Shown piece after piece: positions 56,266 to 64,000 of a DNA stretch of 64,000 nucleotides (within the stretch, counting starts at the first letter, position 1; every line of letters begins with the position of its first letter). Below the pieces are notes generated by a model. It was not told the origin of the DNA, made no database searches, and worked only from the letters and a program-made list of their open reading frames with translations. The DNA lies in contig NC_091355.1 in the NCBI RefSeq assembly GCF_038502225.1, positions 16,632,381 through 16,696,380 of the forward strand, read 5' to 3'. A program made the position numbers and the translations under genes. Origin of the DNA: Cherax quadricarinatus. Lineage: Eukaryota > Arthropoda > Malacostraca > Decapoda > Parastacidae.

Positions 56266-56999
56266 GTAGTATTATTTTACTTTAATGCATTATTTTAACT
56301 AGAGGATTATGATGAGCTCTTGAGTCAAAGAGTTGTCTATCCTATTTCACAGGCGCAATTTGACCCAAACTGGTTTAGAATTTTCCCTTATTAAAACAAT
56401 TGTGAACAGAATCAATTTTAAATGGCTGATTCATTTTATGAAATGTGTTTAAAAAATTAACTTTAAGCTGTGCAGGTCCATGTTAGTGTTGGATTTTGTG
56501 CAATAACAAGAAAATGCCTCGACAGGTCGGCTATTAGTGTTCTTGTTATAATTTGTTAATACTAAATCTCATTCGCTTCATACCGTCAATGCTAACATTC
56601 AACTTCAATAGAACCTTATATCTCACTCTACACTATTTATTTCGCTTGCACTGACGTACAGGGACCTGGAGTTATACAATTCAGGAATGCCTTTCTCGGA
56701 TCGTGTAGCAACCGAGATGTAGCTAGTTTCGTGAGAAGTTATGACTGTGATATTGTTGTAATGAGTGAGAGAGTTGTAACTGCGAGAGTGATACGTTGGC
56801 AATTAGTGACAGTGTTGTGACGCAGTGAGACAGTGACAACATGTGGCAAAGTGGAGAAATAAAACTGCTGTTGTCAAATTTTTGAAGGAATAATATCCAC
56901 AATTTAATGTATTCTCCTTCGGTACCGGAATGAAGTTGTCATTCTTTACCTTTAACTATATGTTTGCTTAAGCCTGCCAGCTCTCCCCACGCACGCACG
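56266..56999. other. Unassigned stretch
   Basis: 56740-56860 contains GAGAGTTGTAAC, GTGACAGTGTTGTGACG, GTGAGACAGTGACAAC words, a weak GTGA-rich repeat. No gene. Confidence 0.5.
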
Positions 57000-57675
57000 A
57001 ACACAGTCATGAAGATTGGAACAGGACAAAAAACGTAGATGGAGTACATGCTCGGAGGTCAAAGACTGTCAACCTAACTCAAGGAAAAGGATCTTGGGGT
57101 GAGCACCACAACGAACACATCTCCAGAGGTGCACATCAACCAAATAATTGCTGCAGCATATGGTCGCCTGGGAAACCTAAGAACAGCGTTTCGATATCTA
57201 AGGCATTCACGACACTGTACACCGTGTACGTCAGACCCATATTTAAGTATGCAGCACCAATATGGAACCCACACTTGGAGCAATTTTTTTTTCTATGAAG
57301 AGAGGTTAAGGAACTCAGCCTGACGACACTGGAGGAAAGGAGGAATAAGGGGGTCATAACGAGGTATAAAATACGGTGAGGAATTGACAAGGACTGGGAC
57401 AGAATGTTTCTGAGATGGGACACAGGAACAGGGGAACAACACTGTTAGTTGAAAACTCGGATGAGCCATAGGGATGTTAGGAATTATTTATTTAGCCTTA
57501 TAGTTGACTGTAAGTGGAATAATATGGAGATTGTAGTAATGGAGGCAATATCCATACATAGCTTTAAGAATGGTATAATAAGACTCTTGGAGCGTGACCT
57601 AGTAGCTACTAGCGAAGAGGCGGGGCCAGGAGCTGTGAATCGACCTCTGCAACTACATATAGATGAGTACCAGTT
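57000..57675 (+). pseudogene. LINE ORF2 3' half, frameshifted
   Basis: It reads KDLGVSTTTNTSPEVHINQI then IAAAYGRLGNLRTAFRYLRH. A +1 shift near 57212 gives TLYTVYVRPIFKYAAPIWNP with HLEQ. After a T run it gives LTTLEERRNKGVITRYKIR, then SHRDVRNYLFSLIVDCKW and SIHSFKNG. These are the post-catalytic RT, linker and C-terminal parts of a LINE ORF2, in order. The 3' end is GAGGCGGGGCCAGGAGCTGT then GAATCGACCTCTGCAACTAC, shared with 2958-3083 and 60866-60920. At least two frameshifts and an insertion (ATTTTTTTTTC at about 57280) make it a pseudogene. Confidence 0.88.
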
Positions 57676-58039
57676 CTGTACGATACTTGGCAACAGTATT
57701 CATTATTTTTATCTCTTGAGAGATGCAAGTGGCATTTTGATGTTCAGAGAAATAGTTCTCACTGTCCATCGATTAATTTAACTTCATTTGCAGCCATATG
57801 ATTGCTGACGCCACACAACGGTCAGTTACCAACAGTTTCTCACCCACATTGCTCTTCTCAGTGATTGCTTTCTGAGATCATTCATATCACGAAGACATGG
57901 AGCAAGTTCTCACAACATAAATACACAAAAAACAAAGACAAATTATCATAATTAAGGATATCTTTACCCCCTGTTCCTTCTAGGTATAATACTATGTAGT
58001 AATGAAATCTCTATTCGATTAGCAGTATTATACCATTGA
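57676..58039. other. Unassigned stretch
   Basis: Nothing recognisable. Confidence 0.5.
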
Positions 58040-58116
58040 TCTGGCCCTGATCCATTGCGAGGCCGTGGGGGCGTTGACCCCCGGAACACCTACCAGGTAT
58101 ACTCCTCCAGGTAAGC
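58040..58116 (+). repeat. Tail of the PGYG-family LINE or its SINE
   Basis: TGGCCCTGATCCATTGCGAG, GCCGTGGGGGCGTTGACCCC and CGGAACACCTACCAGG then CTCCTCCAGGTAAGC are the stem-loop tail plus two CCAGGTA end units. Nothing upstream tells whether it came from the LINE or the SINE. Confidence 0.75.
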
Positions 58117-58689
58117 GTTAAATTCAATATGTTATTCGACGTAAGGCTCCATCTTTTGTCCGCTAAGGGTCATACAAACGCTCCGTCTAGCTTTATTGAT
58201 CTAGTTGAACACCGGATACAAATATGATAATGGATCAACGCTAATTTCAGATGAAATGTAAACAAACCGGTGACTTAGAGCCAGGGAGCCCACACTGCTC
58301 CCGGTGTAGCTGTTGATACCGTTATTTGACTCTGGTGAGGTTTTGGTGCCAGGAGTGTCAGCGTCCAGGAGGGCACGTTGCTTGTGACATACGGCGCCTA
58401 GGAACTTGCCCTGTTTCTCCAAGTTTTCTTTCTAAGTTTTTACACTCGGTCTGCAGACAAGGATTAGGAGGCAAAGCTTACAGTGACATATAGCTACGAG
58501 AAGCTTATGTTGTAGTTTTCTCAAACTCTTTTGTTTACACACTGGAGATCGTAGCTTTCAGTCACATGCAGCAGCAGCATGTACATTGATGATAATATTT
58601 TAAAACTATCATTATTTCAGTCCTCTGAAAGGAACTCCAGGAGACTCCTGTAGCCCCAGGGGACTGAAGACTTACTGAAAATATTGGTA
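58117..58689. other. Unassigned stretch
   Basis: CAGTCCTCTGAAAGGAACTC and CCCCAGGGGACTGA near 58619-58667 form a weak inverted pair. No gene. Confidence 0.5.
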
Positions 58690-59050
58690 TTTCTTTTACT
58701 CATGTAACTGCTACTTTTACTACTACAGCCACGTCATCTATTTATTTATTTGAACATGATACAGAGAAGTATAAGGAATACAATTTTTTAAAGTGCAGCA
58801 TGCCAAAGCCCCTTGTATGCAGAGCATTATGGGCAGGCTTAATCTCTTATTATTGCTGGCAGTATTAATATTTATATCAGTAGTAATGCATCTATCATCA
58901 ATATTAGTGCCTCTGGCACTATTGCTATATTTATTATTATAACAGTTATTAGTGCCAGAGTTACTACTGCGACTACAACTCCTATTTCTATTACAACTAG
59001 TACTACTACCATCACTACTACTACTACACGAGTCAACAAAATAAGTAAAG
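58690..59050. repeat. Degenerate ATT/ACT triplet-rich region
   Basis: TATTATTGCTGG, ATTAGTGCC and ACTACTACCATCACTAC words fill 58850-59035, with a less repetitive gap at 58740-58840. The 123-residue minus-strand frame (S/N-rich) is its translation. Confidence 0.75.
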
Positions 59051-59884
59051 TTATTTGTTATAATTTCTGAGTTCAACCAATGTGACTCAGGAAGAGATGA
59101 TGCTGCCATTCTTACTACCTCCCAGTTCTCCCTTTTTCCCAGCTCCCGAAAAATTTTTTAACACCGATGAAAGCAACTGTTCCAGTATGAATGATATGAG
59201 AAGAAAAAACTGTATTGTGGGCAGTCATTTACAGATTGCTCTGTTCTATTGAAAATTTCAAGCTGCAGTTTGTAAAATTTGTGCGCTAGTTTTCTCTCGT
59301 CTGATGTTGACGAGACGCAGATTAGCAACAAGAGCAGAGCCCATTAATTGTATTATGTATTTTGGTTAGCGTGGAGATACCTGAGGGTAGCACTAGCCAA
59401 GCCATGCTTGTGGGGGTCGTCTCTCTGCTCCTATCACAGAACAGGTTTAATAGTTACTGTGGGTACTGGCATTACAATGATAATTAGGAAGTCTCATGAA
59501 CTCCAGTGCAACTGCTGTAGGCCTGCAGTACCGGGATAGACTATGAATCATGAGAAATAAATCACAATTACCAATCAAGGAAAAAAATTAGTTTCTGTAA
59601 TAGCCCGTGTGACTGATTATATTCCTTCAGCAGTAGCTATGGTCGCCGTACACAGAATATACAGTGATTGTCAGCACCAACCAATTCTCAAGTTAGGTCA
59701 AAATCGTACACTGTGTTGCTGCAATCTGGTAGTTTTCATTTGTTCTAAATTCTCAACTTCAGCTCTTATTGAAGTATTGTTTGACCTTAGTATATCTTTT
59801 GCCGGTTCTGCTTCTCTCGTGTGTCCCAGTACGGATATTTCCTACTATATGATTTTTAATGCTAAGTTTTTCTAGATATTTCGC
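59051..59884. other. Unassigned stretch
   Basis: Short frames at 59348-59539 and 59609-59875 (+) are unrecognised. No repeat structure noticed. Confidence 0.5.
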
Positions 59885-60345
59885 TCTCTAGCTGTTGTGA
59901 CGTGTTTCCTCATTGTCTGATGTGTGTCTTCCCTATTGTTGTTCACCGTGTGTTGTCAAAGGTCAGGTCTCAGCTCCTGGACCTGGCTCCAAGGTAGTAG
60001 CTTACCTGGTTTGTTCTCTCCTATCTTTTAGAGCCCTTTTACCTATTTCTTTTTTAAATATATTAAACCTGTCTCTATCGTTTCTTCATCCAACTCATTT
60101 CACTCGTTGACCACCCTCACGTTAAATGTTTCTTGGATACCGTGACCATAATCACCAACTGCGCCTTCACGTACTTTCATCACGCTCCGCGAACAGTATA
60201 TTATTGTCTGTAACATAATACCTTTGAGTTTTAAATATATGTATATTGTGTCTCCCTTTATTAATCTGCCATTTAATGTTAAGTTCAGTGCCTTTATCTC
60301 TCGTGATTTAATTCCTTTAGTTCCGAGATATATCTCACCGCGAAC
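59885..60345 (-). pseudogene. Probable LINE 3' region, decayed
   Basis: GTCAGGTCTCAGCTCCTGGA and CCTGGCTCC resemble the inverted 3' end of the CA-associated LINE (GTCGAGTCATAGCTCCGGGC, CCCGCCTC at 60891). Downstream GTGTCTCCCTTTATTAATCT and TTTCTTCATCCAACTCATTT fit its antisense coding end, but no frame is left. Confidence 0.45.
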
Positions 60346-60364
60346 ATGTGAACATTAATTTCGA

Positions 60365-60570
60365 CCAGTTTTTAGGGATACATCTTGCAGCCTGGCCTGA
60401 AACCAGACTTCCAAGTTGACCGCCTTTTCAACCAAGCTGTTACTGCTAGATACCCACACCCCTATGCAACTAACATAGCCAGGCTGGTCAAGCTCTTGCA
60501 GGAGGTAGTGGTCAAGCTTCGAACTGAAAACTTCTACCAATATTCCTGTAATATTTCTTGCAGGTTGAGG
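60365..60570 (-). pseudogene. LINE ORF2 C-terminus, PGYG family
   Basis: The minus strand has SSKLDHYLLQELDQPGYVSC then IGVWVSSSNSLVEKAVNLEV, the counterpart of RELDRYLKSVIN-PGYGLYVG and NSLIDQVKIHLEA at 13.1 kb. The stem-loop tail expected beyond the 3' end is not recognisable, so this copy is older. Confidence 0.7.
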
Positions 60571-60767
60571 AGTCTTGGAACACATATATTGACACAATCC
60601 TCTTTAAATGTACATAATCCCTGATGCTCTTTAGGATTAATTTACACATCAATATCTTACACTCTATTAAGCTGTTATTGACAAATGATGAGAGTGAGAA
60701 ACATGTGCTTCGGAAATCTTTTATAATTATGCTATCACGTGTATCTCCTTTTCCAAATTCGGGGGTA

Positions 60768-60769
60768 TG

Positions 60770-60863
<94 letters not shown>
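60768..60863. repeat. (GT)n microsatellite at a LINE 3' end
   Basis: A pure GT run joined by ATGTACTCACCTAG to an inverted LINE 3' end. Confidence 0.97.
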
Positions 60864-60865
<2 letters not shown>

Positions 60866-60867
<2 letters not shown>

Positions 60868-61205
60868 ACTCACCTAGTTGTGGTTGCAGGGGTCGAGTCA
60901 TAGCTCCGGGCCCCGCCTCTTCACTGGCCGCTAATAGATCACTTTCCCTGAACCATGAGCTTTATTATACCTCTGCTTAAAGCTATGAATGGATCCTGCC
61001 TCCGCTATATCGCTTCCAAAACTATTCCACTTCCTGACTACTCTTTGACTAAAGAAATACTTCCTAACATCCCTGTGATTCATCTGTGTCTTCAACTTCC
61101 AACTGTGTCCCCTTGTTGCTGTGTTCCATCTCTGGAACATTATGTCTGTCCACCTTGTCAATTCCTCTCAATATTTTATATGTCGTTATCATGTCCACCT
61201 TCTCT
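60866..61205 (-). pseudogene. LINE ORF2 C-terminus and 3' end, CA-associated family
   Basis: The minus strand reads MFQRWNTATRGHSWKLKTQM, NHRDVRKYFFSQRVVRKWNS and IAEAGSIHSFKQ, then the 3' UTR GGCGGGGCCCGGAGCTATGA and CTCGACCCCTGCAACCACAA, CTAGGTGAGTACA and the CA run. The RDVR.YFFS..V..KWNS block equals that in 57000-57675. It is open over 76 codons, but the 5' part is cut off by the next GT-rich stretch. Confidence 0.88.
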
Positions 61206-61227
61206 CTCCTGTCCTCCATGTGTCTAT

Positions 61228-61473
61228 GTGCTTTTGTGTCTGTGTACTTGTGTGTGTGTGTGTGCTTGTGTGTGTGTGTGTGTGTGTGCGCGCGCGCTTG
61301 TGTGTGTGTGTGTCTGTGTGCTTGTGTGTGTGTGTGTGTCTGTGTGCTTGTGTGTGTGTGTGTGTGTCTGTGTGCTTGTGTGTGTGTCTGTGTGCTTGTG
61401 TGTGTGTGTGTCTGTGTGCTTGTGTGTGTGTGTGTGTCTGTGTGCTTGTGTGTGTGTGTGTGTGTCTGTGTGC

Positions 61474-61540
<67 letters not shown>

Positions 61541-61593
61541 GTGTGTGTGTTGTGTGTGTGTGTGTGTGTGTGTGCTTGTGTGTGTGTGTGCGC

Positions 61594-61646
<53 letters not shown>

Positions 61647-61691
61647 CCTCTGTGTGTGTGTGTGCTTGTGTGTGTGTGTGTGTGTGTGTGC

Positions 61692-61746
<55 letters not shown>
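61228..61746. repeat. GT-rich minisatellite with CTTGTGTG/TCTGTGTG variants
   Basis: A GT repeat interrupted by TGCTTGTG and TGTCTGTGTGCTTGTG at semi-regular spacing of about 20-34 bases, passing into a pure GT run at the end. All three frames on both strands stay open because GT and GC/CT interruptions rarely create stops. The 278-, 282-, 229- and 238-residue frames are artefacts. Confidence 0.96.
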
Positions 61747-61750
<4 letters not shown>

Positions 61751-62344
61751 CGGGCGCCTCCATACGTGACTCCAAGCGTGACTGCGTATGAGAGTTTATT
61801 TGTACATGCGTGGGAGAACCCAATCTGCAGTTCTTTCTGCAATAAAATAAAACACACACGCTCCTCGTCCAGTCGCATACATCAAGATCTTGCCAATAAA
61901 CACGTATTTTCACTGAACCTTTTCCGACAAGTCCACCCACACCTCCCTTATCCCCAACAAAATCTATAGAGAGAACTGCCGTGTCTGGAAAGGCTTGAGC
62001 ATTCCTGGAAAGGAAAAGCCGGTCTTTGTGTGACGTTAATGAATATTACAGCTAAAATTTATTCTTTTGAATTACCTATGTTTATCTAATAAATGTTATC
62101 CTATAAAATTATCGCTTATTGTGACTTTAGCTTTGTAGATTGTGTGTTAAATTCAAGCCCATATAAATGAGAGACAATGGTGACTTTAACATGTTAACAT
62201 ATAGCAGTTTGAGTTTTTTTTATTTATCTGTTTAAGAATTATTTACCTATTTAATTTTTTTTTGTTTTAATACATCACGTTGTAAAAATTGCTGCCTTAA
62301 TTTGTTAGATACAATAAACTGACTTATCTCATGGAAATCATATC

Positions 62345-62346
<2 letters not shown>
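61747..62346. other. Unassigned stretch
   Basis: AT-rich after 62040; no gene or element recognised. Confidence 0.5.

Positions 62347-62420
<74 letters not shown>
62347..62420. repeat. (GT)n microsatellite
   Basis: A pure GT run. Confidence 0.97.
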
Positions 62421-62425
<5 letters not shown>

Positions 62426-62562
62426 AATCAACCATGGGGGAGAGAATGAGGAGAGGTGGATGAGTAAGACAGATGTAGCTGTTGGTTATCTTTGTCTAAA
62501 TGTGTCGCCTGCACATTAAGCTTCATTAGTTGAAGATAGATTTGGCTAAGTATGAAGACACC

Positions 62563-63550
62563 AGAATCCCAGAATCCCATGTATATGCAGACGACTGTAC
62601 ACTGACATTCACTTATCCAAGAGAAGAAATGCCAGCTGCTCTAAGTTACATTAATCACCAGCTAAAAGCTATGTCAGCTTGGGGAAATAGATGGCAATTA
62701 ACATTTGCACCTGAGAAAACGCAAATGATGATTTTCTCTAGGCACCATGATGGTAATGCTGGTGCAGTAGTAAGGATGAATGGGAGGGTGTTGGCACCTG
62801 GAGAAGAAGTTGATATCCTTGCGGTGAAATTTGACTCCAAACTGACCATGAAGAGCCATGTTGTAAATCTTGCAAAAAAGGCAGCCAGGAAGCTTACAGC
62901 ACTTCGCCGTATCTCGCATCTGCTTGACAGTAGGGGTTGCAAGATTCTGTACGAGGCACAAGTACGCTCGCACCTTGAGTATGCTCCACTTTCTTGGTTT
63001 GCCTCCCCCCCCTCTCATCTGCGACTGCTTTACAGAGTAGAGAACAGAGCAAGACGTCTCATCTCTCGCCTTGACCAATCCTGGATAGATCTGTCATTTC
63101 AGCAGAGCATTCAAAACAGGAGGGATGTGGGTGGCCTTACTGTTATGTACAAGGCCAATATTGTCAAAGTACCACACTTGGATCCACTTCGAGGACAGCG
63201 TGAAACAAGCTTTTATGCCACAAGACGGACAGAAAGCAGCAACTTCACTCTGGCTGTACCCTTCTCCAGAACATCACTCCATCTGAAATCATATATAGCC
63301 AGGATGACTCGAGTATAGAACACATTCGTACAGCATAATGATGTCAATAAGATGAAGTCAGTTGATCAAATGAAAATGCTGGCCCACAGATGGCTCCAAC
63401 TTCATCCTGTTCCCTACTTGTATGTCTCATAATAAAAAGGCTTTCAAATGAGATGATGTAGGTAACAGCTCTTAGCCTGTCAATAAAGTTACGAATCCTT
63501 AACCTGTGAACAGCTTGTCAATAAACGTTGTCAAACCCTGTGTAAAAAAA
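62563..63550 (+). pseudogene. Jockey-like retrotransposon, 5'-truncated copy
   Basis: Homology to the 3557-5485 copy begins at ESHVYADDCTLTFTYPRE, just at the catalytic motif, which is intact here as YADD. It continues through the thumb and C-terminal parts to a TAG replacing the Trp codon of TRVWN at 63316-63318. The following 38 codons up to the normal stop are otherwise preserved. Relative to the first copy it holds a short extra segment (SFYATRRT where the first has RRA) near 63212. The 3' UTR repeats the two AATAAA words and ends in CCCTGTGTAAAAAAAAC. At the 5' junction CAGAATCCCAGAATCCC is a small duplication. Confidence 0.9.
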
Positions 63551-63554
63551 ACAG

Positions 63555-63700
63555 TGGCGAGGTAATGATGTAACCAGTCCATCAACCCTGAAGAAGAGGT
63601 GTTTGAGGCGGTCAATCACTCAGCCTGGAGGAGAGTTCAGCTCCATAATCTGGAACAATTGTTCTTCAAGGCGATGAACTGGTCACACCACCTTCACCTC
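63555..63700 (-). repeat. Interior piece of a GAAACG-family element
   Basis: GTAACCAGTCCATCAACCCT, TTTGAGGCGGTCAATCACTC and AGCCTGGAGGAGAG then CTCCATAATCTGGAACAATT parallel the left interior of 42930-43660 (TCAGTCCATCACCCTTAGAG, TTTTGAGGTGGTCAGTCCCT, CAGCCTGGAGAAGAGC). Hairpin and end modules are absent. Confidence 0.65.
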
Positions 63701-63872
63701 GCCGCTGCTTCAGCTTTCCATTTACCAACGTGTTGGAATTGTTTACCATTTTCAAAGTTATGTGAGGATGAGAGTACTGCTCGCTCAGCACTCTTTCGTT
63801 TTCCCTCTGGCTGCCTGCATCTATTAATCGTTTGTAATATTTCAAGTGTGTGTGTGCATGAATGTGTATAGA

Positions 63873-63995
63873 TATAAATCCAGATGCTCTCCTGTTAACC
63901 CTTTTTGGGCTTAGTTTCAAGGCCTTTAGTGTATCCATATGCACTTGCGCTACCGTCAACAGGATGTGTTTACGAGTTGCAAAATAAAGTACCAG
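63873..63995 (+). repeat. Dispersed repeat, paralogue of 40597-40715
   Basis: AAATCCAGATGCTCTCCTGT, TAACCCTTTTTGGGCTTAGT and CAACAGGATGTGTTTACG correspond to blocks of the copy at 40.6 kb. AATAAAG near the window end may be its own tail or chance. Confidence 0.5.
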
Positions 63996-64000
63996 CTTTG

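Noticed and set aside
61121..61969. Open frames of 278, 282, 229 and 238 residues
   Set aside because: They are translations of a GT-rich minisatellite (alternating C/V or T/H) with short unrelated ends; dinucleotide repeats rarely create stops.

Overview
This 64 kb window looks like repeat-dense, intron/intergenic-type DNA from a large animal genome. A decapod crustacean (crayfish, lobster or shrimp kind) is my best inference. The grounds are the long CA, GA and TA microsatellites, tRNA-headed SINEs whose tails carry a GGGGGCGTTGACCCCC stem-loop, several decayed non-LTR retrotransposon families, and GAAACG-type foldback repeats that I recall from decapod sequence. I found no convincing host protein-coding gene, no rRNA, no functional tRNA gene and no prokaryotic-style features. 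Nearly all long open frames in simple repeats are artefacts.

Retroelements. The only long, gene-like frame is a Jockey-type reverse transcriptase at about 3557-5329 (+) with its 3' UTR and poly(A). A 5'-truncated sister copy lies at 62563-63550 (+), a 3' end at 22517-22631 (-), and a short piece at 38995-39175 (+). At least four other LINE families are present as pseudogenic fragments. One has a C-terminal PGYG..VGL motif and the stem-loop tail (13080-13310 -, 19800-20225 -, 60365-60570 -, tail only at 58040-58115 +). One ends next to CA runs (57000-57675 +, 60866-61200 -, 2958-3083 +). One has an (ATGTTCTT)n tail (40225-40597 +, 41129-41290 -). RT fragments of other lineages lie at 11610-11880 (-) and 52489-52876 (-). 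Two related solo LTRs lie at 35183-36194 and 39361-40089; the first has a perfect 5-bp target duplication.

DNA transposons and foldbacks. Three TA-flanked non-autonomous elements are visible (1646-2384, 49867-50046, 54159-54300). The most distinctive component is a dispersed family of inverted-repeat (foldback) elements. Examples are at 244-550, 7901-8054, 10098-10450, 14993-15298, 24850-25050, 28352-28678, 33290-33424, 34628-35092, 42495-42662, 42930-43660 and 46172-46235. Their arms share a small hairpin followed by GAAACG, then usually AATAAAG, a TGTTGCA...TGTGTCT block and often an outer CGGTATTTTATACC block. The hairpin sequence differs between copies but its pairing is kept, so it looks like a covarying structure. 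This is the best candidate in the window for something not well described.

Tandem repeats. There are minisatellites with periods of 34 bp (inside the 1.6-2.4 kb transposon), 21 bp, 26 bp, 33 bp, 16 bp, 21 bp and 76 bp. A decayed array of about 53 bp lies at 36710-37130, G-rich degenerate repeats at 37590-37870, and many microsatellites throughout. The remaining stretches are AT-rich and I see nothing definable in them.
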